A stretch of DNA of 47,424 nucleotides from Herbaspirillum sp. ASV7 (lineage in GTDB: Bacteria; Pseudomonadota; Gammaproteobacteria; Burkholderiales; Burkholderiaceae_D): NCBI RefSeq assembly GCF_016429215.1, contig NZ_JAELUH010000038.1:1-47424 (forward strand), written 5' to 3'. Both the position numbers and the translations under genes were made by a program. Positions 35,640-44,985 of this stretch are shown here, piece after piece. The notes beneath the pieces were generated by a model that saw nothing but the letters and a program-made list of their open reading frames with translations, was not told the origin of the DNA and made no database searches. How positions within the stretch are numbered: the stretch's first letter is position 1; each line of letters begins with the position of its first letter.

Positions 35640-36704
35640 TTACTGGACGATCTGTGCCAGTTCGCCGCTCTTGTACTTCTCGGCGATCTTTTCCAGCGAG
35701 ACCGGCTTGATCTTGCCAGCCTGGCCTTCGCAACCGAAGGACAGGAAGCGTGCCTTGCAGACCAGCTTGGCGGCTTCGCGGGCGGGCTTGAGGTAGTCGC
35801 GCGGGTCGAACTTGGACGGGTTCTCGAACAGGTAACGACGGATGGCACCGGTCATGGCCAGGCGGATGTCGGTGTCGATGTTGATCTTGCGCACGCCGTG
35901 CTTGATGCCTTCCTGGATCTCTTCGACCGGCACGCCATAGGTTTCCTTCATGTCGCCGCCGAATTCGCGGATCTCGGCCAGCAGTTCTTGCGGCACGGAA
36001 GAGGAACCGTGCATCACCAGGTGGGTGTTGGGGATGCGGGCGTGGATTTCCTTGATGCGGTCGATGGCCAGGATGTCGCCGGTGGGCTTGCGCGAGAACT
36101 TGTAGGCGCCGTGCGAGGTACCGATGGCAATGGCCAGCGCGTCGCACTGGGTGGCCTTGACGAAGTCGGCGGCCTGGTTGACGTCGGTCAAGAGCTGTTC
36201 GCGGGTCATGGTGCCGTCGGCGCCGTGGCCGTCTTCCTTGTCACCCTTCATGGTTTCCAGCGAACCCAGCACACCCAGCTCGGCTTCGACGGTCACGCCG
36301 ATGGCGTGCGAGAACTCGACCACCTTGCGCGAGACTTCGACGTTGTACTCGTAGCTGGCCACGGTCTTGCCGTCGGCTTCCAGCGAGCCATCCATCATCA
36401 CGGAAGAGAAACCTGACTTGATGGCGGCCATGCACACGGCCGGGGACTGGCCGTGATCCTGGTGCATCACCACGGGGATATGCGGATAGGCTTCCACGGC
36501 CGCCGAGATCAGGTGGCGCAGGAAGGCTTCGCCAGCGTACTTGCGGGCACCGGCCGAGGCTTGCATGATCACCGGCGAACCGACTTCATTGGCCGCTTCC
36601 ATGATGGCAGTGACCTGCTCCAGGTTGTTGACGTTGAATGCCGGCAGACCGTAGCCGTTTTCGGCGGCGTGGTCCAGCAATTGACGCATGGATACGAGAG
36701 GCAT
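35640..36704 (-). CDS. fba: Class II fructose-bisphosphate aldolase (zinc-dependent, Calvin-type subgroup)
   Basis: 354 residues. It splits fructose 1,6-bisphosphate to dihydroxyacetone phosphate and glyceraldehyde 3-phosphate, or runs the reverse in gluconeogenesis. N-terminus [19 protein letters not shown]; substrate and metal residues in [26 protein letters not shown], and [19 protein letters not shown] near the C-terminus. A GGAG site lies 9 bases upstream. It follows pyk by 27 bases, so the two are likely co-transcribed. Cytoplasmic. Confidence 0.96.
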   Translation of the reverse strand: MPLVSMRQLLDHAAENGYGLPAFNVNNLEQVTAIMEAANEVGSPVIMQASAGARKYAGEAFLRHLISAAVEAYPHIPVVMHQDHGQSPAVCMAAIKSGFSSVMMDGSLEADGKTVASYEYNVEVSRKVVEFSHAIGVTVEAELGVLGSLETMKGDKEDGHGADGTMTREQLLTDVNQAADFVKATQCDALAIAIGTSHGAYKFSRKPTGDILAIDRIKEIHARIPNTHLVMHGSSSVPQELLAEIREFGGDMKETYGVPVEEIQEGIKHGVRKINIDTDIRLAMTGAIRRYLFENPSKFDPRDYLKPAREAAKLVCKARFLSFGCEGQAGKIKPVSLEKIAEKYKSGELAQIVQ

Positions 36705-36731
36705 GATGAAAACTCCAGAACGATGAAAAAA

Positions 36732-38165
36732 TCAGTACTCGCCAACGCGCAGGATCTTCAGCGCATTGGTGCCGCCGACCTGGCCAATGGGCTCGCCCCA
36801 GGTGGCCACGACCAGATCGCCCTTCTGCACCGCGCCTTGCGCCAGCAGCAGATCCTGGGCGCCCTTCAACATGGCTTCGGTGTCGGGGCATTGCGCCAGT
36901 TCCAGCGTATGGACGTTGCGGAACAGCGAGGCCTTGCGGCGGGTGGCGACATTGGGGGTGATCGCGAAGATCGGGATATCGATGTTGTGACGGCTCATCC
37001 ACAGGGCCGTCGAACCGGATTCGGTGAGCGCGGCGATGGCCTTGACGCGCAGGTGGTGCGCGGTAAACAGGGCGCCATAGGCGATCGACTGGTCCACGCG
37101 GGTGAAGCGCAGGTTCAGGAAATCGGCGTCCAGCTGCACGTTGTCAGAACGCTCGGCTTCGATACAGATGGCCGACATGGCTTCCACGGTCTCCACCGGA
37201 TACTTGCCGGAGGCGGTCTCGGCCGAGGTCATCACGGCGTCGGTGCCGTCGAGTACGGCGTTGGCCACGTCGGAAACTTCGGCACGGGTCGGCACGGCAT
37301 TGACGATCATGGACTCCATCATCTGGGTCGCGGTGATGGTCAGCTTGTTGGAGGCGCGCGCCATCTTGATCATGCGCTTCTGCAGGCCCGGCACGGCGGC
37401 ATTGCCCACTTCCACGGCCAGGTCGCCACGGGCCACCATGATGCCGTCGGAGGCGTCGAGGATCTCCTGCAGCAGCGGGATCGCTTCGGCGCGTTCGATC
37501 TTGGCGATCATCATCGGCTTGTGGCCGAAGGGCTCGCCGGCCACATTGGAGAGCTGGCGTGCCATTTCCATGTCGGTGGCGTTCTTGGGGAAGGACACGG
37601 CCACGTAGTCGGCCTGAAAACTCATGGCGGTCTTGATGTCGTCCATGTCCTTGGCCGTCAGTGCCGGCGCGGACAGGCCGCCGCCCTGGCGGTTGATGCC
37701 CTTGTTGTTGGACAGTTCGCCGCCGATCATGACCACGGTATGGATCTCGTTGCCCAGCACGCGCTCGACCTTGAGCACGATCAGGCCATCATTCAACAGC
37801 AGGATATCGTTGCCACGCAGGTCGCGCGGCAGGGCCTTGTAGTCCAGGCCCACACGTTCCTGGTTGCCCATCTGGCAATCGGCGTCGAGGATGAACTTGT
37901 CGCCGTTGGCCAGCATCACCTTACCATTCTCGAACTTGCCCACGCGGATCTTGGGGCCTTGCAGGTCGGCCATGATGGCGACCTTCTTGCCGCACTCGTC
38001 GGCCACTTCGCGCACCAGGCTGGCGCGGTCGATATGGTCTTGCGGCTTGCCATGGGAGAAATTCAGGCGCACGACGTCGACGCCGGCGCGGATCATGCGG
38101 GTAAGAGTCTCGCGATCGCTGGACGCGGGGCCGATGGTAGCGACGATTTTTGTTGCTCTGGACAT
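36732..38165 (-). CDS. pyk: Pyruvate kinase
   Basis: 477 residues. It makes pyruvate and ATP from phosphoenolpyruvate and ADP. N-terminus RATKIVATIGPASSDRETLT, then VDVVRLNFSHG with the catalytic Arg/Asn, the B-domain lid at about 70-165, the active-site signature MIAKIERAEAI (Lys/Glu), GIMVARGDLAVEV, TATQMMESM and TSAETASGKYPVE. The C-terminal domain is about 340-477. The allosteric effector type cannot be read by eye. A 213-base spacer with a hairpin separates it from pgk, and that spacer probably contains a promoter. Confidence 0.96.
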   Translation of the reverse strand: MSRATKIVATIGPASSDRETLTRMIRAGVDVVRLNFSHGKPQDHIDRASLVREVADECGKKVAIMADLQGPKIRVGKFENGKVMLANGDKFILDADCQMGNQERVGLDYKALPRDLRGNDILLLNDGLIVLKVERVLGNEIHTVVMIGGELSNNKGINRQGGGLSAPALTAKDMDDIKTAMSFQADYVAVSFPKNATDMEMARQLSNVAGEPFGHKPMMIAKIERAEAIPLLQEILDASDGIMVARGDLAVEVGNAAVPGLQKRMIKMARASNKLTITATQMMESMIVNAVPTRAEVSDVANAVLDGTDAVMTSAETASGKYPVETVEAMSAICIEAERSDNVQLDADFLNLRFTRVDQSIAYGALFTAHHLRVKAIAALTESGSTALWMSRHNIDIPIFAITPNVATRRKASLFRNVHTLELAQCPDTEAMLKGAQDLLLAQGAVQKGDLVVATWGEPIGQVGGTNALKILRVGEY

Positions 38166-38321
38166 GAAAACCTTCTGGTTGCGACTTTTAGATGAAGAAG
38201 CCCGCTGCCCGGCCCGATGCAGGGCCGATCAGGCGGATAGCTTCCGCCCCGAACGCGCGTCTCCTGCGCGTCCATCTTGTTGATGCTTCAGACTCAGAAT
38301 CCGGGATACTGCCAGGTTCAA

Positions 38322-38348
38322 GGTGCCGCGCCCGGCAGGCGCAGCACC
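38322..38348 (-). other. 11-bp hairpin downstream of pgk, no U-run
   Basis: GGTGCTGCGCC pairs with GGCGCGGCACC (one G-U) around TGCCG on the minus strand, 31 bases past the pgk stop. No T-run follows, so termination here would need another factor. Confidence 0.5.
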
Positions 38349-38378
38349 GTTCATGCTTATTTACTATGCTGATTGCGC

Positions 38379-39569
38379 TTATTGTGCGCGTTGCAGCAGG
38401 ATCTCGACGGCCGGCAAGGTCTTGCCTTCCAGGAACTCCAGGAAAGCGCCACCACCGGTGGAGATGTAGCCGACCTTGTCGGCGATGTCGTACTTGGCGA
38501 TCGCCGCCAGGGTGTCGCCACCACCGGCAATGGAGAAGCCCGACGAGGCCGCGATGGCGCGCGCCAGGGTCTCGGTGCCGCCGCCGAACTGGTCGAACTC
38601 GAACACGCCCACCGGGCCGTTCCAGACGATGGTGCCGGCGCTGCCCAGCTGCTGGGCCAGGGCGGCTGCGGTCTGGGGGCCGATGTCGAAGATCATGTCG
38701 TCGTCGGCCACGTCCTTGGCATCCTTTACGGTAGCCACGGCGGTCGGGGAGAATTCCTTGCCCACCACCACATCGGTGGGGATGGGCACCGACGCGCCAC
38801 GCTTGGCCATGAGTTCGATGATGGCCTTGGCGTCATCGACCAGGTCGGGCTCGGCCAGGGACTTGCCGATCTTCAGCCCGGCAGCCAGCATGAAGGTATT
38901 GGCGATGCCACCGCCGACGATCAGGTTGTCCACCTTCTCGGCCAGGGTCTTCAAGATGGTCAGCTTGGTCGAGACCTTGGAACCGGCCACGATGGCCACC
39001 AGCGGGCGGGCCGGCTGGTTCAGGGCCTTGCCCAATGCGTCCAGTTCGGCTGCCAGCAGCGGGCCGGCACAGGCCACCGGGGCGAACTTGGCCACGCCAT
39101 AGGTGGTCGCTTCGGCGCGGTGCGCGGTACCGAAGGCGTCATTGACATAGATATCGCAGAGCTTGGCGATCTTTTGCGCCAGTTCGTCACTGTTCTTCTT
39201 CTCGCCCTTGTTCAGGCGGCAATTTTCCAGCAACACCACCTGACCGGGCTGCACGTCCACGCCGTCGACCCAGTTGGCCACCAGCTTGACGTCCGAACCC
39301 AGCAGCTCGGAGAGGCGCTTGGCCACCGGCGCCAGCGAATCCTCGGGCTTGAACTCGCCTTCCACCGGACGACCCAGATGCGACGTGACCATCACTGCGG
39401 CACCAGCCTTCTGGGCTTCGCGAATGGCCGGCACCGAGGCGCGAATGCGCGTATCTTCGGTGATATTGCCTGCATCATCCTGCGGTACGTTCAGATCGGC
39501 GCGGATGAAGACGCGTTTGCCTTGCAATTGGTTGGCAGAAATCAGGTCGCTCAGTCGGTTGAATTTCAT
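38379..39569 (-). CDS. pgk: Phosphoglycerate kinase
   Basis: 396 residues, the usual length. It transfers phosphate from 1,3-bisphosphoglycerate to ADP. N-terminal domain: [20 protein letters not shown], with substrate-binding Asp/Asn, [12 protein letters not shown] and [15 protein letters not shown]-terminal nucleotide domain: [36 protein letters not shown], and [12 protein letters not shown] with [18 protein letters not shown] element lies 36-42 bases upstream. Together with pyk and fba it makes a lower-glycolysis cluster on the minus strand. Confidence 0.97.
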   Translation of the reverse strand: MKFNRLSDLISANQLQGKRVFIRADLNVPQDDAGNITEDTRIRASVPAIREAQKAGAAVMVTSHLGRPVEGEFKPEDSLAPVAKRLSELLGSDVKLVANWVDGVDVQPGQVVLLENCRLNKGEKKNSDELAQKIAKLCDIYVNDAFGTAHRAEATTYGVAKFAPVACAGPLLAAELDALGKALNQPARPLVAIVAGSKVSTKLTILKTLAEKVDNLIVGGGIANTFMLAAGLKIGKSLAEPDLVDDAKAIIELMAKRGASVPIPTDVVVGKEFSPTAVATVKDAKDVADDDMIFDIGPQTAAALAQQLGSAGTIVWNGPVGVFEFDQFGGGTETLARAIAASSGFSIAGGGDTLAAIAKYDIADKVGYISTGGGAFLEFLEGKTLPAVEILLQRAQ

Positions 39570-39605
39570 AGGTAGGAATTCGGAGAAGGGGGCGAAAAAC
39601 GTCGT

Positions 39606-39611
39606 ATTTTA
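39606..39611 (-). promoter_or_regulatory. Possible -10 element of pgk
   Basis: TAAAAT on the minus strand, 37 bases before the pgk ATG; the -35 position (CAGGAG) is a poor match. Confidence 0.35.
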
Positions 39612-39703
39612 CTCCAGCCTGACCCTCTCCTGAGGGCTTTTTGGCGGGTCGGGCGGCTGGACTGGCCTATCGGGGCCATTCCCGGCCGGCGCTGTCGGCA
39701 ACT

Positions 39704-40027
39704 TCACAACATCCAGCGCAACACTGTAAAGAGTGCCATTCCGGCCACAATAGTTCCCAACAGATGCCGCGTCGCAGCAAAGAAAATCGCCCCACCGATG
39801 CCGGCAAGCAACTTCGGGTTGGCCAGGCTGAGGTCGACCACATCGCGCGCGACCACCAGATCGGGGACGACGATGGCCGCCATGGCCGCAGCCGGCGCAT
39901 AGCTGAGCGCATGCTTGAGGCGCGGCGGCAGCTTGACCGCATGGCCGAAGAGGAAGAAGCCGCTGCGCGTGAGCAGGGTCGACAAGGTCATCAGGACGAT
40001 GGCGGCCCAGACATACCATTCGTTCAT
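39704..40027 (-). CDS. azlD: AzlD-family branched-chain amino acid exporter small subunit
   Basis: 107 residues with three or four hydrophobic segments, and the AzlD pattern of TLLTRSGFFLFG, then LPPRLKHALSYAPAAAMAAI and the C-terminal LLGTIVAGMALFTVLRW. AzlC and AzlD together form a branched-chain amino acid efflux system of the LIV-E type in the inner membrane. Its ATG overlaps the azlC stop. The substrate here is untested and only inferred from the family. Confidence 0.9.
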   Translation of the reverse strand: MNEWYVWAAIVLMTLSTLLTRSGFFLFGHAVKLPPRLKHALSYAPAAAMAAIVVPDLVVARDVVDLSLANPKLLAGIGGAIFFAATRHLLGTIVAGMALFTVLRWML

Positions 40028-40806
40028 GCCGCCACGCCCTCCTCCTTGTCATTGCCAGGCAGCAACTTGTCGACCAGCAAAGCCGTCGCCATGCCCAGCA
40101 CCATGGCCACCAGCAGGCCCAGCCGGTATGGCAGGCCCAGGGCCAGCACCGCCACCGTGCCCGACACCACCACCCCGGCCAGCGCGGGCAGGTTGCTGGT
40201 CATGGGGATCATGATGGCGATCAGGGCCAGGGTGCCGGCAAAACCGATGTTCCAGCTCTCAGGGATCTGGCTGGCCAGCAGGATGCCGATGGTCGCGCCC
40301 AGTTGCCAAGCCACCCAGCCGGGATAGCAGATGGCGGCAAAATAGCCGACCTTGCCGGCCGGCTGGCCGAAGGTGGACGGTGGAAACCGTTGCGGGAAGA
40401 AGGCCATCGAGATATCGCCATTGAAAAACCCGTACCAGACGCGGCGATACCAGGGCAGATGCTCGAAATGCGGCGCCACGGCGGCGGAAAAGATGACAAA
40501 GCGCAGGTTCACGATCATCGCCGTGAAGAACACCACCAGGAGCGGCGTCCCCACCGCCAGCAGCGGCAGCACCGCAAACTGGGCCGACCCGGCATAGACC
40601 AGCAGGCTCATGCCCAGCGACTGGAAGATGCTCATGCCCGACTTGACCATGGCCATCCCCGACACCACTCCCCAGGCCAGCACTGCCGGGATGGTCGAGG
40701 CGCTGGCACGCCAGCCTTCCTGGAAGGCCTGCTTCTCGATGTGGCGCGGATCGGTCTCCGGACTGTGGCAGTCCCCGGAGGCGGCCTCGCCTGTCTCCTT
40801 CTGCAT
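40024..40806 (-). CDS. azlC: AzlC-family branched-chain amino acid exporter large subunit
   Basis: 260 residues. After a hydrophilic N-terminal 30 residues, seven or so hydrophobic segments follow. AzlC features: FQEGWRASASTIPAVLAWGVV, LLVYAGSAQFAVLPLLAVG, MIVNLRFVIFSAAVAPHF, then the PWYRRVWYGFFNGDISMAFF block. It works with AzlD in the inner membrane. The pair is divergent from the zinc-finger gene across 268 bases and upstream of pgk in the same direction. No regulator gene is adjacent. Confidence 0.93.
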   Translation of the reverse strand: MQKETGEAASGDCHSPETDPRHIEKQAFQEGWRASASTIPAVLAWGVVSGMAMVKSGMSIFQSLGMSLLVYAGSAQFAVLPLLAVGTPLLVVFFTAMIVNLRFVIFSAAVAPHFEHLPWYRRVWYGFFNGDISMAFFPQRFPPSTFGQPAGKVGYFAAICYPGWVAWQLGATIGILLASQIPESWNIGFAGTLALIAIMIPMTSNLPALAGVVVSGTVAVLALGLPYRLGLLVAMVLGMATALLVDKLLPGNDKEEGVAA

Positions 40807-41074
40807 TCTTGTTCCGTTTTGCGCTTGATTGAACGAACGGCCGCGGCAAATCGGAGGCCGACGGCATGTGCTACCTGTTGTATGACATTTTTACTCAGTC
40901 CGATCATTCTACAGATGAAAGTTTTTGCTCGTGTGAATCCGCTAAAATGGAGGCCGCCGCGGTGCACACACGTCCCGCCCCGGCTCACCGGTGCGATGAC
41001 AGCAGACGCGTGCTGCACCACTGGATACCGTTTTCAATGTTTCACGCCCCAACGCTTTATCTACGGAGAACAAG
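40807..41074. other. 268-base divergent region between azlC and the zinc-finger gene
   Basis: AT-rich in its first half. TAAAAT (around 40954) could be a -10 for the plus-strand gene, with a weak AGTTTT 17 bases upstream. That would leave an untranslated leader of about 110 bases. No conserved RNA fold or open frame is convincing. Confidence 0.35.
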
Positions 41075-41278
41075 ATGAGCCAAGCTCAAGCATCGCAGGC
41101 CGTGGTCCTGCTCGAAGGAAAAGACCTGCCGGCCCACTGCCCCAACCCCAGCATGACCAGCTGGAACTCGCATCCGCGCGTGTTCCTGGAACTGGATGCG
41201 CACGGCGCGGCCAAATGCCCGTACTGCGGTACCCAGTACCAGTTGAAGCCGGGCACCGTGGTCAAGGGCCACCACTGA
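41075..41278 (+). CDS. Zinc-finger domain protein (zf-CHCC type)
   Basis: 67 residues. A C-terminal zinc site is visible as Cys and His in LPAHCPNP and SHPRVFLEL, then KCPYCGTQY, the same pattern as the small zf-CHCC proteins related to the mitochondrial complex I subunit NDUFS6. In bacteria the function is not established. A GGAG site lies upstream of the ATG. A terminator follows at once, so it is monocistronic. Cytoplasmic. Confidence 0.9.
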   Translation: MSQAQASQAVVLLEGKDLPAHCPNPSMTSWNSHPRVFLELDAHGAAKCPYCGTQYQLKPGTVVKGHH

Positions 41279-41300
41279 TCCAGGCGAACACGCCAGACAC

Positions 41301-41327
41301 GAGAGGGCCCGCAAGGCCCTCTTTTCA
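41301..41327 (+). terminator. Intrinsic terminator after the zinc-finger gene
   Basis: GAGAGGGCC pairs with GGCCCTCTT around CGCAA, followed by TTC. Confidence 0.85.
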
Positions 41328-41345
41328 TCTGCTCCGGAGATTGTC

Positions 41346-41780
41346 ATGCCGCGTACCAAACTGATCCATGGCTCGCCCGACGAGATCGAAGCCGCCTACT
41401 ACGACGCCCTCTCCCGCGCCGACCTGGACGCCCTCATGGACCTGTGGGCCGACGACGAGGAAATCGTCTGCATCCATCCCGGTGCGCAACGCCTGGTCGG
41501 GCATGCCGAGATCCGCTCGGTCTGGGAAGATATCCTCGGCAATGGCGGCCTGCATATCCGCCCGCGCCAGCTGCATGCGACCCAGAACATGATGACCGCC
41601 GTGCACAGCGTCATCGAAGAAATCGACCACGGCCCCCAGGAGCAGCCCGACGTGCACGTGATCGCCACCAACGTCTACCTCAAGACCGCGCTGGGCTGGC
41701 GCATGGTGATGCACCACGCCTCGGTGGCGCCCGGCGCCGCGCCGACGGAAGCCATCGTCAGCGGCGCCATGCTGCATTGA
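41346..41780 (+). CDS. SnoaL/NTF2-like fold protein
   Basis: 144 residues. The pattern EAAYYDALSRADLDALMDLWAD, then IVCIHPG, LVGHAEIRSVWEDIL and a final WRMVMHHAS strand is that of the NTF2-like superfamily, close to small SnoaL-like or ketosteroid-isomerase-like proteins. Such proteins may be enzymes or ligand binders; no specific role can be named. A GGAG site lies 6 bases upstream. It is followed after 48 bases by a hydrolase gene in the same direction. Confidence 0.85.
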   Translation: MPRTKLIHGSPDEIEAAYYDALSRADLDALMDLWADDEEIVCIHPGAQRLVGHAEIRSVWEDILGNGGLHIRPRQLHATQNMMTAVHSVIEEIDHGPQEQPDVHVIATNVYLKTALGWRMVMHHASVAPGAAPTEAIVSGAMLH

Positions 41781-41828
41781 GTCCCTCCGTTTGATCATCG
41801 ACCCGGCATTCCCGAGCAAGGCAGTCCC

Positions 41829-42821
41829 ATGCGTTACGTCCCGCCCCGCTGGCTTCCCGGCGGCCACCTCCAGACCATCTACCCCTCGACCTTCCTGGCC
41901 AAGCCGGCGGTAAGGTATCGCCGTGAACGCTGGGCCGCGCCCGACGGCGACTTCGTCGATATCGATTTCGTCGACGGCCAGCCCGGGCGGCCACTGCTGG
42001 TGCTGTTCCATGGTCTGGAAGGCTCGTCAGACAGCCACTACAGCCGCGCCCTGATGGCCGAGGTGCAGCGGCGCGGCTGGCATGGCGCGATACCGCACTT
42101 CCGCGGCTGCTCGGGCGAGATCAACCTGGCGCCGCGCTTCTATCACTCCGGCGACAGCGAGGAGCTGGACTGGATCCTGCGCCGGCTCAAGCAACGCCAG
42201 CAAGACCTGGCCGCCACCCACCTGTATGCCTGCGGGGTATCGCTGGGCGCCAATGCGCTGCTGCGCTGGCTGGGCGAGTCGCAGCACGAAGCCGAGATCG
42301 TCGACGCCGCCTGCGCGGTGTCGGCACCGCTGGACCTGGCCGGCGGCGGTGCGGCGCTGGCCAGCGGCTTCAACCGGCTCTACACCTGGGTGTTCCTGCG
42401 CACCATGCGCCCCAAGTGCATGGCCAAGCTGGAGCAGTTTCCCGGCCTGTTCGACCGCGACGCCGTGCTGGCCGCGCGCGACCTGTATGCCTTCGACAAT
42501 GTGGTCACCGCCCCGCTGCATGGCTATCGCAATACCGACGACTACTGGGACCGCGCCAGTGCCAAGCACATCCTGCATGACATCACGGTGCCCACCCTGG
42601 TGCTCAATGCACTGAACGATCCCTTCCTGCCGGCGCGCCATCTGCCACGTTCAGCGGCACCGGAAGTCGTGCTGGACTACCCCGCCCAAGGCGGCCATGT
42701 CGGCTTTGCCGCTGGCGGGCCACCGGGCAGCCTGACCTGGCTGCCGCAACGGCTGCTGCACTTCCTGGAGGGCAAGAGCGGCTCCGCCTTCGATCAGCAA
42801 GAGGAGGCCCGCCATGGATGA
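41829..42821 (+). CDS. Alpha/beta hydrolase of the YheT family
   Basis: 330 residues. Opening PPRWLPGGHLQTIYPSTF is the YheT family mark. The core motifs are LVLFHGLEGSSDSHY (oxyanion region), the PHFRGCSGEIN segment, the nucleophile elbow CGVSLGANALLRW with catalytic Ser, LNALNDPFLP with the Asp region, and QGGHVGF with catalytic His. The substrate is unknown; E. coli YheT is likewise uncharacterised. It overlaps the next gene by 8 bases, so they are probably translated together. Cytoplasmic. Confidence 0.92.
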   Translation: MRYVPPRWLPGGHLQTIYPSTFLAKPAVRYRRERWAAPDGDFVDIDFVDGQPGRPLLVLFHGLEGSSDSHYSRALMAEVQRRGWHGAIPHFRGCSGEINLAPRFYHSGDSEELDWILRRLKQRQQDLAATHLYACGVSLGANALLRWLGESQHEAEIVDAACAVSAPLDLAGGGAALASGFNRLYTWVFLRTMRPKCMAKLEQFPGLFDRDAVLAARDLYAFDNVVTAPLHGYRNTDDYWDRASAKHILHDITVPTLVLNALNDPFLPARHLPRSAAPEVVLDYPAQGGHVGFAAGGPPGSLTWLPQRLLHFLEGKSGSAFDQQEEARHG

Positions 42822-43422
42822 GATCGTGCACCAGGCCATGCGCAAATGGCCCGATGTCCCGCATTGCTTCGGCTGGTTGCGCCTGGATGGCCGGGGTGCC
42901 TGGCGCATGCGCGATGAACGTGCGCAGCAGCTGGATCTGGCCGGCGAGCCGATCCGCCATCCGGCCCTGCTGGCCTTCATCGCACGCAACTACGGCCAAG
43001 ACGAACAGGGCCGCTGGTACTTCCAGAACGGTCCGCAACGGGTCTATGTGGATATCGAATGGATGCCACGCATCCTGCGCACGCAGCCGGCGGCACACGG
43101 GGGAGTCGCACTACAGTTGCATACGGGGGAAGCATTCGGCGCCGCCGACGCGGCATGGATGGATGAGCAGGGACGCCTCTACCTGCGTGCCGGCGACCAT
43201 CTGGCCGGTGTGGATGACCGCGACCTGGCCCATTTGCTGCCGGCCTTGCAGGTCGCCTCGGTAGCCGGCACCGAGGAGGAAGCACTGCTGCGCTGGCTGG
43301 AAGGCGACGACAGGATCTCCGTGCAGTTCTGCACTGGCGCACAGGCCCTGCCCCTGCAGCGCATCAGCGCTGCCGATATCGCGCAACGCTTCGGCTTCGT
43401 CGCCTGCCCCCGCCAGGCCTGA
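42814..43422 (+). CDS. Unknown protein coupled to the YheT-type hydrolase
   Basis: 202 residues. N-terminus MDEIVHQAMRKWPDVPHCFG, then GWLRLDGRGAWRMRDE and RWYFQNGPQRVYVDIEW. I recall this as a Burkholderiales domain of unknown function but will not give a number. No signal peptide or membrane segment. The WxxxD/G-rich N-terminal half looks like a beta-rich fold. An AGGAGG site inside yheT lies 6 bases before the ATG. It converges with bepA only 6 bases away and no terminator lies between. Confidence 0.85.
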   Translation: MDEIVHQAMRKWPDVPHCFGWLRLDGRGAWRMRDERAQQLDLAGEPIRHPALLAFIARNYGQDEQGRWYFQNGPQRVYVDIEWMPRILRTQPAAHGGVALQLHTGEAFGAADAAWMDEQGRLYLRAGDHLAGVDDRDLAHLLPALQVASVAGTEEEALLRWLEGDDRISVQFCTGAQALPLQRISAADIAQRFGFVACPRQA

Positions 43423-43428
43423 GCGCTC

Positions 43429-44985
43429 CTAGCCGCGCTCCTTCTGATCTTTCTGCTGGTCCTTCCACTGCGCTTTCCACTCACGCTCGCGCGCATCGAT
43501 CTGCGACTGGTCGTAGAAACTCGCATCGGGTGCGCGACGGGCGATGCCCAGCTGTTCGATGGCGGCCAGGAGGCTGCCATTGAGCGCATACGACTCGGCC
43601 AGCGCCAGGTGCTGCAGGGCCTGCTTGCCCTGCGCCGCGTAGGCCTTGGCCAGCAACTGCTGGACCTGGGCATCGGAGCGATAAAGCTGGGCCTGGTCGC
43701 GCAGGTAGGCGACCGCCTCCTCCGTGCGGCGCGCGCCGATGAGCGCATCGGCATACTGGCGCGCGATGGTGCGCGAGATCGGGAATTGCTGGCGCAGGCT
43801 GTCGGCCAGCTGGACGGCTTGCTGGGACTGCTTGCGGGCGATCTTGATATCGATGTCCAGGCTGCCGAACATGATGCCGGTCTTCATGGGAATGGCCGCT
43901 TCCTGGGCTTCCCTGAGCATGGCGTCGGCCTGATCGAACTTGTTCTGGCGGTAGTACACGTAGGCCAGGCCGTACTTGGCGGCGGCGGTCTGCAGCTTGG
44001 TGTTCTGCTTCAACTGTTCCTGGAATTTCTCGGCCGAATCGCGCAGGCCTTGCACGGTATCGTTCTGCAATACCTGGGTGCGCGCACGCACCAGCTGGAA
44101 CTCGGGATTGTCCACCCGCTGCTTGTAGCGCTGCTCGCGGATGCGCGCCTGGATGTCGGCGATACGCTCGGTGGTCAGCGGGTGCGTCATCAGGTAGGGC
44201 GGCACGGCATCACTGTAGTTGCGCGAAGCGGCCTGCAGGCGCCCGAAGAAGGTCACCATGCCGGAGGGATCGAAACCGCCATCACGCATGATCTGGAAGC
44301 CGATGCGATCGGCCTCGCGTTCGGCGTCGCGGCTGAAGTTGAGCTGGCGCTGCACGGCCAGCCCGGTGCCGCCCATCATGGTGGCCATGGCCGCATCGCC
44401 ACCGGCCTTGGAGACACCGGCCAGCGCACCCAGCACGATGGCGGCCAGCTGGATCATGGAATTCTGCTTCTGCTGGCCCAGCATGCGCGCGATGTGGCGC
44501 TGGGCCACGTGGCCGATCTCGTGCGACATCACCCCGGCCAGTTCCGACTCCGACTGCGCCGCCAGCACCAGCCCGCTGTTGACGCCGATGAAGCCGCCCG
44601 GCAACGCGAAGGCGTTGAGCATGGGGTCGCGCACCATGAAGAACTGGAAATCGAAGCCCGCTTCGCCACGCACCTCGGGATGGATACTCACCAGGTTCAG
44701 ACCGAAATTGTTGAGGTATTCCGACACCGGACCATCGTCGACGTAGTCGCGGTCGCTGCGGATATCGCGCATGATCTCTTCGCCCAGCTTGCGCTCCATC
44801 AGCGGCGACAGACCTTCGCGCTCGGTGTCACCCAGCGTGGGCAAGCCCTGCGCCACGCCGGGGCCCGGCACCAGCGTCAGCGGTGCGGCAGGAAGGAGCA
44901 GCAGCGCGGCGCTCAGGGTGCGCGCGAGCAGCCTGCGCACAGGTCGGAAGGGGCGGCGATCGGGCTCGGTGGTGGTTCGGGGCAT
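43429..44985 (-). CDS. bepA: M48 metalloprotease with TPR domain, BepA family
   Basis: 518 residues. BepA works in the periplasm on outer-membrane protein quality control, in E. coli chiefly on LptD assembly. The N-terminus has a signal peptide with an Arg-rich start and hydrophobic TLSAALLLLPAAPLTLV (cleavage near VAQG, about 45). The zinc site is HEIGH at 155-159, and the third ligand is in AEREADRIG at about 221-229. A TPR-like repeat region fills about 280-490, and the C-terminal 20 residues are Lys/Gln-rich. lptD and surA are in the same window, which fits the pathway. It is divergent from moaC. Confidence 0.93.
   Translation of the reverse strand: MPRTTTEPDRRPFRPVRRLLARTLSAALLLLPAAPLTLVPGPGVAQGLPTLGDTEREGLSPLMERKLGEEIMRDIRSDRDYVDDGPVSEYLNNFGLNLVSIHPEVRGEAGFDFQFFMVRDPMLNAFALPGGFIGVNSGLVLAAQSESELAGVMSHEIGHVAQRHIARMLGQQKQNSMIQLAAIVLGALAGVSKAGGDAAMATMMGGTGLAVQRQLNFSRDAEREADRIGFQIMRDGGFDPSGMVTFFGRLQAASRNYSDAVPPYLMTHPLTTERIADIQARIREQRYKQRVDNPEFQLVRARTQVLQNDTVQGLRDSAEKFQEQLKQNTKLQTAAAKYGLAYVYYRQNKFDQADAMLREAQEAAIPMKTGIMFGSLDIDIKIARKQSQQAVQLADSLRQQFPISRTIARQYADALIGARRTEEAVAYLRDQAQLYRSDAQVQQLLAKAYAAQGKQALQHLALAESYALNGSLLAAIEQLGIARRAPDASFYDQSQIDAREREWKAQWKDQQKDQKERG

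Noticed and set aside
36453..38195. Plus-strand frame opposite pyk and fba
   Set aside because: Antisense to two glycolytic genes; low-complexity His/Gly-rich translation.
41075..43422. Zinc-finger, SnoaL-like, hydrolase and unknown gene as one new system
   Set aside because: A terminator at 41301-41327 separates the zinc-finger gene, and the SnoaL-like gene is 48 bases from yheT; only the last two genes are clearly coupled.
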